Counted from the first letter of the stretch, positions 24,533 through 34,821 are shown. The stretch: DNA of 64,000 bases from Acidovorax sp. (GCA_030692685.1 JAUXZO010000099.1:1-64000); one strand, 5' to 3'. Translations and numbers: made by a program. The notes: generated by a model not told the origin, from the letters alone.

Positions 24533-26179
24533 TCAGGTCGCAGAGCAGGTAAAGCTCTCGGCCTTGCTCGGGTCTCCCGTGCCGCTGTAACGCGGGAACT
24601 TCGGGTACTCGCACACCGGGCGCCGGGCCACGGGCGTGCTGGTGCCGGGTGCGAACTTGGTGGCCACCAGCTTGTCGGGAGCCGCGCCCTTTTCCACCCA
24701 GGCGTCCATGGCGGCGAGCAGGTCGATGGAGCGGGGCTCCGTGCCCACGCCGTCCAGGTTATGCCCGTTGGAAGGCGAGGTGATCATGCGCGCGAAGCTT
24801 TGCACCTTGCTGGCGCCCAGGCGTTGCTTCACCGTATCGAAGTAGTCTGCCGTGCGGTACAGCGACACGCAGGTGTCTCCGACCCCATACCAGATCAGCA
24901 GCTTGCCGCCGTTGTCGGCAAAGGCGGAGATGTCCGGGTCAGTCCCATCGATCATCTGTGCCAGCCGCAGATACTGCGCCTGGTACTGGGTGGGGTCGTG
25001 GCTCAGGATGCTGGCGTTGGGGTTGCCCTCCACAAGGCGCGCGGCTTCCGTCACGGCCATGTGGTTGAACGAATCGGGGGCTTCAAAGCTGGTGCCGAAC
25101 ATGTACGACTGCCAGTCCGACGTGGACGCACCACCCCGGCCATAACGCGGGTAGCCCACGGCGCCGCGTGACAGGGTCACGGGGGTCTTGTGGTCGCTGT
25201 AGATGAGGCGGATGGATTCGATCTGCCCTGCGGTGAGGCAGCTGTCGCTGTCTGCGCCCTTGCACAGCAGCTCGGTGGGCACGTAGTTGCAGGCCTCGAC
25301 GTTGCCGATGATGCCGTCCTTCAGGCCGTCGAGGTCGTCGCACGCAGCCGTCTCGGCCTTGGCATACAGCGCGATCTTGGCGGGACTCATCCAGTTGTCG
25401 CGGCTCTTGAAGATGTGGCGCAGCACCGTGGGCCCCAGGTTGACCTGGTGCGCCTGCTGGCTGATGGCGGGTTCCATGGCCACCACGCCGTCGTAGTCCT
25501 TGGGATATTTCTGCGCGGAAATAAGCCCCGAGCGCCCCCCATTCGATTGGCCCATGTGATAGCGCCGCACGGGGCGCTTGCCATAGAACTCGGTGGCGAT
25601 CGCGGTACCGACCTCCAGCACGAAATGGTTGGCGTCGAACGCATGGTTGCGCAGCGCGACATCGCTGTTGCCCCAGGCAAAGCCGCGCACTTGGTGGCCA
25701 GAGTCTGAGCTGATCTTCACATACGGGTTGGCCGATGGCCCCACAAGCTGCTGGTACCACGGGTCATCGGTCGGGATGAAACCGTCGAAGCCCCCGCCGC
25801 CAATGGTCAGCGTCTTGCCGTTCCACTGCGCCAGCGTGGGCAGTTCCACCGCCCAGTTGATGGTGGACTCGGGCGAGGAAACGATCTGCCCGCGCACGAT
25901 GCAGGCATCCGGCAGTGTGTCTTCGGCTTTGCGAAGCTCGGTGCGCGTGATCTTGGCACCATGGGGCAACGCGGTGGATGCGTAGGCTGCACAGGCTTCG
26001 GCCAGGGGTTTGCTGGCCAGCGGTGGGTTGGCGTCGCTGCCGCCGCCACAGGCGGTCAACGCGAGGGCGGCCACCGCACTCAGGGTGCAGGCGGCAGTCC
26101 ATCGTCCTGCGTGCGCAAGGGGTTGGGGGTGGGGGCGGCACCGGGGTGCCACGGCGAAGGGCTGGGGGGTCGGGAACAT
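24533..26179 (-). CDS. Tannase / feruloyl esterase family lipoprotein
   Basis: 548 residues. A long basic N-terminus leads to a hydrophobic stretch and lipobox (LTACG, C44). The catalytic serine is S212 in MGQSNGGRSGL; the acid and histidine are expected near GVGDTCVSL and SNGHNLDGV. FAWGNSDVALRNHAFD is typical of the family. It hydrolyses esters of aromatic acids such as gallate, ferulate or terephthalate monoesters. The real start could be somewhat downstream, as the first 25 residues are atypical. The LuxR gene lies upstream on the same strand. Confidence 0.87.
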   Translation of the reverse strand: MFPTPQPFAVAPRCRPHPQPLAHAGRWTAACTLSAVAALALTACGGGSDANPPLASKPLAEACAAYASTALPHGAKITRTELRKAEDTLPDACIVRGQIVSSPESTINWAVELPTLAQWNGKTLTIGGGGFDGFIPTDDPWYQQLVGPSANPYVKISSDSGHQVRGFAWGNSDVALRNHAFDANHFVLEVGTAIATEFYGKRPVRRYHMGQSNGGRSGLISAQKYPKDYDGVVAMEPAISQQAHQVNLGPTVLRHIFKSRDNWMSPAKIALYAKAETAACDDLDGLKDGIIGNVEACNYVPTELLCKGADSDSCLTAGQIESIRLIYSDHKTPVTLSRGAVGYPRYGRGGASTSDWQSYMFGTSFEAPDSFNHMAVTEAARLVEGNPNASILSHDPTQYQAQYLRLAQMIDGTDPDISAFADNGGKLLIWYGVGDTCVSLYRTADYFDTVKQRLGASKVQSFARMITSPSNGHNLDGVGTEPRSIDLLAAMDAWVEKGAAPDKLVATKFAPGTSTPVARRPVCEYPKFPRYSGTGDPSKAESFTCSAT

Positions 26180-26377
26180 GCGGGGGTCTCCTGTAATGAT
26201 GGTTCTTCAGGAGCCCAGGCCCTGGTAGCGGCGCGACCGGCGCCAGCGCTTGGACTCCGGTGCGGACGATAGGAAAAGGAGGCGCTGTTGCAGCCTCTGC
26301 AAATGCAGAGGGAGCGGGAAACTACCGAGCCCCGCAGGCCTGCACGCAGCACTCCCGTCGCGCTGCGTCTCGCCCCG

Positions 26378-27406
26378 CTATCCGTGGCGCAGCGCGGCCA
26401 CCAGCTCCACCTTGTTGCTCACGCCCAGCGCGGCATAGGCGGTGCGCAGGTAGGTGCGCACAGTGGCAGGCGTGAGACCCAGCGTGGCGGCAATGTCCTT
26501 GTGCGAGCGACCTTGTGCGTAGAGCATGGCCGCACTCATTTCGCGCGGTGCCAGCAGGGACTTGTGGTGGCGCGAAGCCATGCTGATGGCCACAAGGGCG
26601 CCACACGGCTCCAGCCGCAAGTGGTAGGACTTGCCTACCGTCAGGCTGCATGGAACACGCGGCAGTGCCTGTACCACCTCGGGCGGCAGGCAGGCGCCTG
26701 TCCAGCCAGGGCACGCCTCGCTCAGCGCCATGTTGATGCGCAGGCCTCCGAACAACAGCTCGCCCGACGGCTCTGCCAGCGCAAAGCTGTCCCAGGGACG
26801 GGTGGGCGAATCCATCTGCAGCCGCTGCAGCAGGTGGCGCCAGTGCTGCAGCAAGTGCGCGACAAACTCACCGAACAGCACGGCCTCCTCGTCTGTGAAA
26901 TCTGGCCGCGTCGGAGGGCGGTACACCGACACAAAAAACATCAGCCCACTGCGCGGCAGCTCGGCCGTGATGGCCATGCAGTGGTACAGGCCGTGCCGCT
27001 GCGCGAACGCCGTCATTTGGGGCGAATCCGGGATCTCGCCCGTCACGTCGCGCTCGCGAATTACTACCCCCAGTCGACGCATGGACTGCAGCGCAAACGC
27101 ATCCGCCGTCGCCAGAGCGTTCCATTCTTCAGCGAAGTTTTGGCTCAAGCCAATGCTGCCATGCAGCCAGTTGCGTGGGCCGGTGTGCACATCGCCCGCA
27201 GACACCTCACCCCACCAGGCCGAGTCAAAAGCAACCAGTCCGCAGAGGGTCTGCAAGGCCTGGTGCAGCATGTCCTGCGGTCGCGCATGCTGGGCTTGTT
27301 CCGAGAGCTTAAGCAGGCTGCGGCTCAGCGCACGCAGGGAATCGCTTGACGGGCGATCTGTTGGTATGGGCAATGCCAGGCTCGCGCATGGCAAGCTCAC
27401 GGACAT
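26378..27406 (-). CDS. LuxR-type HTH transcriptional regulator
   Basis: 342 residues. The C-terminal 60 residues form a LuxR/FixJ HTH (LAPREMSAAMLYAQGRSHKD, IAATLGLTPATVRTYLR). The N-terminal part (about 1-270) resembles a GAF/PAS-like sensory region without a receiver aspartate, so control is probably by ligand. It may regulate the tannase-like gene 198 bp downstream; unproven. Confidence 0.85.
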   Translation of the reverse strand: MSVSLPCASLALPIPTDRPSSDSLRALSRSLLKLSEQAQHARPQDMLHQALQTLCGLVAFDSAWWGEVSAGDVHTGPRNWLHGSIGLSQNFAEEWNALATADAFALQSMRRLGVVIRERDVTGEIPDSPQMTAFAQRHGLYHCMAITAELPRSGLMFFVSVYRPPTRPDFTDEEAVLFGEFVAHLLQHWRHLLQRLQMDSPTRPWDSFALAEPSGELLFGGLRINMALSEACPGWTGACLPPEVVQALPRVPCSLTVGKSYHLRLEPCGALVAISMASRHHKSLLAPREMSAAMLYAQGRSHKDIAATLGLTPATVRTYLRTAYAALGVSNKVELVAALRHG

Positions 27407-27593
27407 GTTGAGTCCAGCGAGCGAACGGCGTTATCAGCGTTAACAGCGGCCATGGCGTCTCCTCGTTTTTCAGGCGATGGTAGCTGCCGCGCCCGGGGTG
27501 CAGGGGGGGACCAAAAAAAGTGCGCAGATCCGCGCGCTCAAAAACCGCCCCTGGTCGGCTCAAAAGACAAATTACTATTAATTTGATAGCTAT

Positions 27594-27616
27594 TAGCGCT
27601 TACCCATCAAGCGCTA
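27594..27616 (+). repeat. TAGCGCTT hairpin element
   Basis: TAGCGCTT-ACCCATC-AAGCGCTA, preceded by TTTGATAGCTAT and followed by GAGGCCATTTTCA. It lies 21 bp after the stop codon of the M14 peptidase gene and may act as a transcript-end hairpin for it. Confidence 0.9.
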
Positions 27617-27636
27617 GAGGCCATTTTCATTAAAAA

Positions 27637-28740
27637 TTACGCTGCCAGTCCGTCCACGGCCTGGAACATCGACTGCCGCGCCTGGCTCACGATCTGGCCC
27701 TTCCAGGAGTCGGTGTCGGTGAAAAAGGCCGCCAGCATCTGCGCCTTGATCTGCGCGTGCTGCTCGGCCGGGGCTTCGGGGTGCAGATTGAGCCATTGCT
27801 CGGCGCGGACGGCGTTCATCACGTCGAGCACGGGCACCGTGCCGTATTCCATCGCGATGCCGGTGGTCTCGGCGTGCGGGCATTCGTCATAAATGGCGCC
27901 CCACATCAGCCCCGTGAGAAACGCCGAGGTGGACGATCCGTCATAGATCGACGTGACCGGCGTAGCCCCACCGCCATCCCACCACGCGCGGGCACGGGCG
28001 ATGGACACCGCGTCGTCCGCGCCCGCATAGATGCGTTCACCGTGGCCGCTGGGCCCCAGGCCCGTGTGCAAGTCGATCCACGCGATGTTGCGGGCGCTGG
28101 CACCGTGTTTGCGCAGCACGGCGCGAAGCGTGAGGTTGCTCCAGGTGGGCTCGGTGCCGCCAAAAAAGATGCCGTCTGCAAACTCGTGCTGGCCTTGCGA
28201 GATAGCGGCCTGCCACGCGGCCTCGCCGTTGGTCGCGATGTACTGCATCACCGCGGCCTGGTTGTCGGGCGACGGTGGCCATTGCTCAGGCAGCAAGAGG
28301 GGATGCACCTCGCGGTAGGCCGTGTTCACTGGCAGGGGTTTGGAAAAGTCCTGAAAGTTGCGGTTCAGGTCCACGTTTTCGTGCGTGAAGCGGCGCACAT
28401 GCGAGAAACCGTAGGGGTTCAGCGCATGGATGTACAGCGTGGCCACGCCTGCGGCTTGTGCCTTGGCGCGCCACTCGGCGTCGTGCAGCGCAAACACCTG
28501 CACGCCGCTGCCGCAATACCCTTCCACGCCGTGGCAGGCGCTGCTCACGATGAGCAGTTTGTCGGCGTCCACCGGGCCGTCGCGCACCACGTCCATCGCC
28601 AGGTCTTCGCCATCACGGCCCTTCAGCGGGTGGGCGTGCGATTCAATCGGCAGGCCTGCTGCAGCCGCGGCCTCCAGAAACTTCTTGCGGGCCTGCGCGT
28701 AGCTGGGCGAGAAGGCGTCGACGAGTCCGGTCATGGGCAT
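27637..28740 (-). CDS. M14-family zinc carboxypeptidase-like protein (DUF2817)
   Basis: 367 residues. Zinc-site features of DUF2817 are SSACHGVEGYCGSG (H and E ligands) and IDLHTGLGPSGHGE, with HENVDLNRNFQDF in between. The active-site Glu near the C-terminus is probably in TTGIAMEYGTV. Substrate unknown. It sits 88 bp downstream of the M20 hydrolase on the same strand, separated by a terminator. Confidence 0.85.
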   Translation of the reverse strand: MPMTGLVDAFSPSYAQARKKFLEAAAAAGLPIESHAHPLKGRDGEDLAMDVVRDGPVDADKLLIVSSACHGVEGYCGSGVQVFALHDAEWRAKAQAAGVATLYIHALNPYGFSHVRRFTHENVDLNRNFQDFSKPLPVNTAYREVHPLLLPEQWPPSPDNQAAVMQYIATNGEAAWQAAISQGQHEFADGIFFGGTEPTWSNLTLRAVLRKHGASARNIAWIDLHTGLGPSGHGERIYAGADDAVSIARARAWWDGGGATPVTSIYDGSSTSAFLTGLMWGAIYDECPHAETTGIAMEYGTVPVLDVMNAVRAEQWLNLHPEAPAEQHAQIKAQMLAAFFTDTDSWKGQIVSQARQSMFQAVDGLAA

Positions 28741-28770
28741 GGGCTTTCACAAAAAAGGGAGAGAGGGGGA

Positions 28771-28807
28771 AAAAAGAAAACCCGGGCGCGCGCGGAGTGC
28801 GCCCGGG
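28771..28807 (-). terminator. Rho-independent terminator after the M20 hydrolase gene
   Basis: CCCGGGCGC and GCGCCCGGG form a 9 bp GC stem; on the minus strand the stem runs into TTTTCTTTTTT. It lies 21 bp beyond the stop of the M20 hydrolase gene. Confidence 0.85.
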
Positions 28808-28828
28808 GTGGGGTCGAGGCAAGAAGCG

Positions 28829-30037
28829 TCAGGCCGATGTGGGCTGCGCCAGCCACTCTTCGGCCAGCTTGACCCAGTACGTGGCGCCCAGCGGGATCAG
28901 GTCGTCGTTGAAGTCGTAGCTTGGGTTGTGCAGCATGCAGGGGCCGCCGCCGTGGCCCATCTCGCGGTGCTGTCCGTCGCCATTGGCGATAAAGCAATAG
29001 GCACCCGGTTTGGCCTGCAGCATGTAGGCAAAGTCTTCAGCGCCCATGGTGGGTTCTTGCGCCAGCACCCGCTCTTCGCCCACGATGGTGGCCATGACCT
29101 TGCGCGCAAACTCGGCCTCGGCGGGCGAGTTGATGGTAGGCGGGTAGTTGCGCACAAACTCGAATTCGCACGTGGCGTCGTGTGCCGCGCAGGTGTGCTC
29201 TGCCACCTGGCGCATGCGCTTTTCGATCAGGTCCAGCACCTCCACGGTGAAGGTGCGCACCGTGCCCTGCAACTCCACACTGTCGGGCACCACGTTGGTG
29301 GCCTCGCCCGCATGGATCATGGTGACCGAGATCACGCCCGCATCCACGGGCTTCTTGTTGCGGCTGATGATGGTCTGGAAGGTCTGCACCATCTGGCAGG
29401 CAATCGGCACCGGGTCGATGCCGGTGTGCGGCAGCGCTGCGTGGCCGCCCTTGCCGCGCAGCGTGATCTTGAACTCGCTGGTCGACGCCATCACCGGGCC
29501 GGGGCTGACCGCAAACGTGCCCACGGGCATGCCGGGCCAGTTGTGCATGCCGTACACGGCCTGCATGGGGAACTGCTCGAACAGGCCGTCCTCGATCATC
29601 ACGCGGGCGCCACCACCGCCTTCTTCCGCAGGCTGGAAGATCAGGTACACGGTGCCATCAAAGTTGCGGTGTTTGGCAAAGTGTTGCGCCGCCGCCAGCA
29701 GCATGGCCACGTGGCCGTCGTGACCACAGGCGTGCATCTTGCCTTTGTGCACGCTGGCGTGGGCAAAGGTGTTGAACTCTTGCATGGGCAGCGCGTCCAT
29801 GTCGGCGCGCAGGCCAATGGCACGGCCGCTGGCGCCACCATCGCGCCCCTTGACGATGCCCACAACGCCCGTCTTGCCCATGCCCCGGTGAATGGGAATG
29901 CCCCACTCGGTGAGCTTTTGCGCCACCACGTCGGCGGTGCGCACCTCTTCAAAGCACAGTTCGGGGTGTGCGTGAATGTCCCGGCGCACCGCTGCAATAC
30001 TGGCGGCCTGGGTGACGATGGAATCAATAACGTTCAT
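28829..30037 (-). CDS. M20 amidohydrolase (hippurate hydrolase/aminoacylase-like)
   Basis: 402 residues. Metal-site motifs of M20D enzymes are DIHAHPELCFEE, MHACGHDGHVAMLL and FQPAEEGGGGARVMIEDGLF. It hydrolyses N-acyl amino acids. The start is supported by AAGGA 9 bases upstream. The exact acyl substrate is not readable from sequence. Divergent from argE. Confidence 0.9.
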   Translation of the reverse strand: MNVIDSIVTQAASIAAVRRDIHAHPELCFEEVRTADVVAQKLTEWGIPIHRGMGKTGVVGIVKGRDGGASGRAIGLRADMDALPMQEFNTFAHASVHKGKMHACGHDGHVAMLLAAAQHFAKHRNFDGTVYLIFQPAEEGGGGARVMIEDGLFEQFPMQAVYGMHNWPGMPVGTFAVSPGPVMASTSEFKITLRGKGGHAALPHTGIDPVPIACQMVQTFQTIISRNKKPVDAGVISVTMIHAGEATNVVPDSVELQGTVRTFTVEVLDLIEKRMRQVAEHTCAAHDATCEFEFVRNYPPTINSPAEAEFARKVMATIVGEERVLAQEPTMGAEDFAYMLQAKPGAYCFIANGDGQHREMGHGGGPCMLHNPSYDFNDDLIPLGATYWVKLAEEWLAQPTSA

Positions 30038-30105
30038 GATATGTATCCTTACGATCTAACAGTCTAGCCCGAGAGCAACACGCGTGCCAACCCGGGTTAT
30101 TAGCA

Positions 30106-31272
30106 ATGCCGCCCATGATTTCCTCAAACGCCCTCGAACTTGCGCAAGCCTTGGTGCGCATGAACACCGTCAGCCACAACTCCAACCTGGAGCTGATTCA
30201 CTTCATCCGCGACATTCTGGCCAAACTGGGCGTCAAAAGCCGCCTGACCTACAACGCCGACAAGACCAAGGCCAACCTGTTTGCCACGCTGGGCGAGGGC
30301 AAACCCGCCGGGGTGATCCTGTCGGGCCACACCGACACCGTGCCGTGGGACGGTCAGGACTGGACCATGGACCCCTTGAGCGCCCTGGTTAAGGATGGCC
30401 GGCTGTACGGTCGCGGCAGCGCCGACATGAAAGCCTTCATTGGCATCGCCGTGGCGCACGCCGAGCAGTTTTTGAACAGCGAAGCCCCGTTTGCACTGCA
30501 CTTTGCCTTCAGCTACGAGGAAGAGATCGGCTGCTTTGGTGTGAAGGAGCTGATCGCCGACCTGCGTGACCAAGGCATCAAACCGCTGGCCTGCATTGTG
30601 GGTGAGCCCACCAGCATGGTGCCTGCCATCGCACACAAAGGCGTGTACCGCTACAAGTGCTGCGTGCGTGGCAAGGAGGCGCATTCGTCCCTCACCCCCC
30701 AGTCGGTCAACGCCATAGAGATGGCCGCCCGTGTGGTCAGCCACTTGCGTGACATGGGCGAAGGGTTTGAGAAGAACGAACCCCGGTTCGAGGGCTTTGA
30801 CGTGCCGTTTTCGACCACCAGCGTGGGCCAGTTCCACGGCGGCATTGCCGACAACGTGGTTCCGCGCGACGCGGAGTTTCGCTATGAGTTTCGCGACCTG
30901 CCCACGGCCAACGCGGCGCACATGCAGTCGGAGATGGTGGCCTACGCCAAATCCCTGGAGCCCGCCATGAAAAAGGTAGCACCCGCAGCGGGGTTTGATT
31001 TTGAGACCATCTGCGAGATCCCGAGTTTTCTGGGCAACAAGGACGACCCCGTGACACGGCTGGCGCAAGCCCTGAGCGGCGAGGCAGGCACCACGTTGGT
31101 GGCGTTTGGCACCGAGGCGGGCCTGTTCAAGAACGCGGGCATTTCGACCGTGGTGTGTGGCCCCGGCAGCATCCAGCAGGCGCACCAGCCGGACGAATAC
31201 GTGAGCCTGGACCAGCTGGCACGCTGCGAGGCATTCATGCAGGGGCTGGCGCGCACACGATCCATCGACTGA
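30106..31272 (+). CDS. argE: Acetylornithine deacetylase ArgE
   Basis: 388 residues, close to E. coli ArgE (383). LSGHTDTVPWDGQDW, LYGRGSADMKAFIGIAVAHA, FSYEEEIGCFGVKELI and CIVGEPTSMVP are the ArgE metal and substrate motifs. It releases ornithine from N-acetylornithine in arginine synthesis. M4 (30115) is an alternative start. Adjacent to, and divergent from, a second M20 enzyme of a different subfamily. Confidence 0.9.
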   Translation: MPPMISSNALELAQALVRMNTVSHNSNLELIHFIRDILAKLGVKSRLTYNADKTKANLFATLGEGKPAGVILSGHTDTVPWDGQDWTMDPLSALVKDGRLYGRGSADMKAFIGIAVAHAEQFLNSEAPFALHFAFSYEEEIGCFGVKELIADLRDQGIKPLACIVGEPTSMVPAIAHKGVYRYKCCVRGKEAHSSLTPQSVNAIEMAARVVSHLRDMGEGFEKNEPRFEGFDVPFSTTSVGQFHGGIADNVVPRDAEFRYEFRDLPTANAAHMQSEMVAYAKSLEPAMKKVAPAAGFDFETICEIPSFLGNKDDPVTRLAQALSGEAGTTLVAFGTEAGLFKNAGISTVVCGPGSIQQAHQPDEYVSLDQLARCEAFMQGLARTRSID

Positions 31273-31393
31273 GCTGCGCCCACTGCAGGCCGCAACTGAC
31301 GCGGCCCAGGCCAGCGCCACCGTGGAACTGGCTTTGCCAGGCCACCGGTGGTGTCCCCCTCAAGGGGATGACGCGAAGCGGCTCAGGGGGAAA

Positions 31394-32542
31394 TCAAGTC
31401 CGCACGCGGCCGTCGCCCGTCAGCATCGACATTTCCACAAACTTGGACGCCGCGTGGCTGGTGGAGCTGTACGACACCGGAAAGCCCGAAATCACCTGGT
31501 TGCCGATGGATTCGATGCCCGTGATGAGGCTGTCGCGTGTGAGCTTGCCGCTGCCCTGGGCCTGGCGCAGGCCTTCGGTCAGCACGCGTGCCGCCAGGAA
31601 ACCCTCCATGCTGGAGTAGTTGGCCTGCACCTTGTCGCCGCCCTTCTTGATGGCTTCCAGAAACTCGCGCGTGATCTGGCGCGAAGGCTGGTAGGGCGAG
31701 GGCACCACCTGCGACACCACCACGCCAGCGCCGTCTTTGCCCAGCTCATCGGCCAGGGCCTGCGTGCCCACAAACGACACGTTGTAGAACGTGCCACCAA
31801 AACTGGCCTTGCGCGCAGCGCGCACAAAGGCGGCTGCCGAAGCGTAGGCCGTGATCTGCACGATGGCATCTGGCATGGCGGGCACCAGCTTGTCAACGGC
31901 GGCTTTCACGTCGGTTGAATTGCGTTCCACCGTAGCCGTCGCGACAGGTGCGAGCTTGAGTTCAGTCAGTGCCTTGGTCACGCCATCGAGCCCGGCCTTG
32001 CCGTACGCGTCGTTCTGATAGAACACGGCAATCTTCTTGAGGCCCAGGTTGGTGAGTTGCCGCACGATGAGCGCAGTTTCGTCGTAATAGGAGGCGCGCA
32101 CATGAAAGATGAGGCGGTTAAACGGCTGGCGCAGGGCCTCGGCACCCGTGAAAGGTCCAAAAAACGGCACGCGCTCTTTGGTGAAGATAGGCATTGCCGC
32201 CAGGCTGGTAGGGGTGCCGATGTAGCCAAACAGCGCGAAAACGTCGTCTGCAATCAGCTTGCGGGTGTTTTCGGCGCAGCGGTCGGGCTCGTAGCCGTCG
32301 TCCATGGTGCGGATCTCGACCATGCGCTTGCCCACGCCACCTTGGGCATTGAGCTGATCAAAGAACAGCTTGGCGCCCAGGTTGAACTGCACGCCCAACT
32401 GCGCGGCAGGGCCGGTGAAGGCAGCGGACTGGCCCAGCACGATACGCCCTTCGCTTTGTGCGTTGGCGATCTGGAACCCGCCCAGAGCGGCAGCGCCCAG
32501 ACCTACGGAAAATTGCCTGCGTCCCAAGCTCGTGTGGTTCAT
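31394..32542 (-). CDS. Branched-chain amino-acid-type ABC transporter binding protein
   Basis: 382 residues from MNHTSLGRRQFSVGLG. The N-terminal signal has a twin arginine (RRQFSVG) and ends IANAQ. The body (IVLGQSAAFTGPAAQLGVQF, YIGTPTSLAAMPIF, AVFYQNDAYGKAGLDGV) is a type I periplasmic-binding fold of the LivK/urea/aromatic-acid class. No permease or ATPase genes are nearby, so it is an orphan receptor in this window. Divergent from the oxidoreductase gene. Confidence 0.88.
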   Translation of the reverse strand: MNHTSLGRRQFSVGLGAAALGGFQIANAQSEGRIVLGQSAAFTGPAAQLGVQFNLGAKLFFDQLNAQGGVGKRMVEIRTMDDGYEPDRCAENTRKLIADDVFALFGYIGTPTSLAAMPIFTKERVPFFGPFTGAEALRQPFNRLIFHVRASYYDETALIVRQLTNLGLKKIAVFYQNDAYGKAGLDGVTKALTELKLAPVATATVERNSTDVKAAVDKLVPAMPDAIVQITAYASAAAFVRAARKASFGGTFYNVSFVGTQALADELGKDGAGVVVSQVVPSPYQPSRQITREFLEAIKKGGDKVQANYSSMEGFLAARVLTEGLRQAQGSGKLTRDSLITGIESIGNQVISGFPVSYSSTSHAASKFVEMSMLTGDGRVRT

Positions 32543-32721
32543 GGTGAAATCCCTGCCTCGATAAGTAAAACGGTTGCCTGTCCAGTGACCAAAGCCACTG
32601 ATGGGTAAGAACGCTGGACGTCCCGCGCCGCCCGCCATCGTTCCTCTGCCGCCTGAAGATTGCCACAAACGTCGCGCGGGCGACACCCCCAGTGTACTAA
32701 GTGTTACATCCAGCAAGAGCC

Positions 32722-34821
32722 ATGCCCACATCCACTCGACGCCCATCAATGGACTCGCAAACCGTTCGCGGAGCCTGTCCGCACGACTGCCCCGACACCT
32801 GTGCCCTGCTGACCACGGTAGAAGACGGCGTGGCCACGCGCGTGCAGGGCAACCCCGCCCACCCGCACACCGACGGCGTGTTGTGCGCCAAGGTGAGCAA
32901 GTACACCGAGCGCAGTTACCACCCCGAGCGCATCCTCACCCCGCTCAAGCGCATCGGTCCGAAAGGACAGAACGGCAGTGGGCAGTTCACCCCCGTCAGC
33001 TGGGACGAGGCCCTGAGCGACATTGCCCAGCGCCTTCAAACCATTGCGGCCCGCGCCCCCGAAGCCGTGTTGCCCTACAGCTACGCGGGCACCATGGGCA
33101 TGGTGCAAGGCGAGAGCATGGACCGGCGGTTCTTTCACAAGCTGGGCGCGTCGCAGCTCGACCGCACCATCTGCGCGTCCGCCGGTGCCGAGGCGCTGGT
33201 GCAGACCCTGGGCGGCAAGGTCGGCATGAAGGTGGAGTTTTTTGCCGAATCGCAGCTCATCCTGATCTGGGGCAGCAACTCGATTGGCAGCAACCTGCAT
33301 TTTTGGCGCTACGCCCAACAGGCCAAACGCAACGGCGCGCGGCTGGTGTGCATCGACCCGCGCAAGACCGAAACCGCCGACAAGTGCCACGAACACATCG
33401 CCCTGCGCCCGGGCACCGATACCGCGCTGGCTTTTGCGCTGATGCATGAGCTGATCACCCATGACTGGCTGGACCACGACTACATCGCGCAGCACACCGT
33501 GGGTTGGGACGCATTGCGCGAGCGCGCGATGCAATGGCCGCCAGAGCGCGCAGCTGAAGTCTGCGGCGTGCCGGTAGAGCAAATCCGCCAGCTGGCCAAA
33601 GACTACGGCACCACACAACCCGCCGCCATCCGCCTGAACTACGGCATGCAGCGCGTGCGCGGCGGCGGCAATGCCGTGCGCGCCGTGGCCTGCCTGCCCG
33701 CCCTCACCGGCGCCTGGCGCCATCGTGCAGGCGGCGTGCTGCTGTCCAGCTCGGGCCAGTTCCCGGCGCAGCGTGCAGTTCTGCAGCGGCCCGACCTGAT
33801 GCCTGCAAAGGCTCCGCGCACCATCAATATGTCCACCATCGGTGACGACCTGCTGCGCGAGGCATCGCCAGCGTTCGGGCCTAAGGTGGAGGCCATCGTG
33901 GTCTACAACAGCAACCCCGTGGCCGTAGCGCCCGACTCGGGCAAAGTGGTGCAAGGCTTTGCGCGCGAAGACTTGTTCACCGTGGTGCTGGAGCACTTCC
34001 AGACCGACACCGCCGACTACGCCGACTACATCCTGCCCGCCACCACACAACTCGAAGCCTGGGACATCCACCTGTCCTACGGCCACACCGACGTGCTGCT
34101 CAACCGCCCCGCCATTGCACCGCTCGGCGAAGCCCGCAGCAACGCCCAGATCTTTCGCGACCTGGCCGAGCGCATGGGTTTTACCGAGCCGTGTTTTGCC
34201 GACAGTGATGAAGCCCTGTGCCGTCAGGCGTTTGGCGATGCGGTGGACTACGCGTTGCTCGAATCGCAGGGCTTTGCCACGCTGGCGTTGCCCGATGCAC
34301 CCTTTGCCAACGGCGGATTCCCCAGCCCCAGCGGAAAATGCGAGTTCTACAGCGCGCGTCTGGCGGCCCAAGGCATGGACGGCCTGCCTGACCACCTGCC
34401 CAACTACGAGCTGGCTGGCACCAACACCCGCTACCCGCTGGCCATGATCTCGCCGCCCGCGCGCAACTTCTTGAACTCCACCTTCGTCAACGTCACGAGC
34501 CTGCGCAACATCGAAGGCCGCCCGGTGCTGGAGATCCACCCCGACGACGCCGAAGCGCGTGGCATCACCAACGACGCCGTGGTGCGCGTGTTCAATGACC
34601 GGGGCAGCTACGAATGCCACGCCACCCTCTCGCGCCGCGCCCGGCCCGGCGTGGTCAACGGCCTGGGCATCTGGTGGCGCAAGCTGGGGCTGAACGGCAC
34701 CAATGTGAACGAGGTCACCAGCCAGGCGCTTACCGACCTGGGCCGGGCGCCCACGTTTTACGACTGCCTGGTGGAGGTGGAGGCGAGCACCGTGCAAGCG
34801 GCCGCCGGGGCGTCCACGTAA
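32722..34821 (+). CDS. Molybdopterin oxidoreductase (formate dehydrogenase-like)
   Basis: 699 residues from the ATG at 32722, chosen because AAGAG precedes it; the ATG at 32749 (MDSQTVRG) is also likely. The N-terminal Fe-S site is GACPHDCPDTC plus a later C in GVLCAK. Molybdopterin-binding parts follow (GSNSIGSNLHFWRYAQQAK, IDPRKTETADKCHEHI) and a C-terminal Mo-dinucleotide domain (MISPPARNFLNSTF). Substrate unknown. The last 68 bases are repeated at 45235-45302 on the far side of the defence island. Confidence 0.88.
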   Translation: MPTSTRRPSMDSQTVRGACPHDCPDTCALLTTVEDGVATRVQGNPAHPHTDGVLCAKVSKYTERSYHPERILTPLKRIGPKGQNGSGQFTPVSWDEALSDIAQRLQTIAARAPEAVLPYSYAGTMGMVQGESMDRRFFHKLGASQLDRTICASAGAEALVQTLGGKVGMKVEFFAESQLILIWGSNSIGSNLHFWRYAQQAKRNGARLVCIDPRKTETADKCHEHIALRPGTDTALAFALMHELITHDWLDHDYIAQHTVGWDALRERAMQWPPERAAEVCGVPVEQIRQLAKDYGTTQPAAIRLNYGMQRVRGGGNAVRAVACLPALTGAWRHRAGGVLLSSSGQFPAQRAVLQRPDLMPAKAPRTINMSTIGDDLLREASPAFGPKVEAIVVYNSNPVAVAPDSGKVVQGFAREDLFTVVLEHFQTDTADYADYILPATTQLEAWDIHLSYGHTDVLLNRPAIAPLGEARSNAQIFRDLAERMGFTEPCFADSDEALCRQAFGDAVDYALLESQGFATLALPDAPFANGGFPSPSGKCEFYSARLAAQGMDGLPDHLPNYELAGTNTRYPLAMISPPARNFLNSTFVNVTSLRNIEGRPVLEIHPDDAEARGITNDAVVRVFNDRGSYECHATLSRRARPGVVNGLGIWWRKLGLNGTNVNEVTSQALTDLGRAPTFYDCLVEVEASTVQAAAGAST

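Noticed and set aside
32746..34797. 683-residue open frame opposite the molybdopterin oxidoreductase
   Set aside because: Antisense frame over a gene with a clear Fe-S site and cofactor domains; the composition is typical of high-GC shadows.
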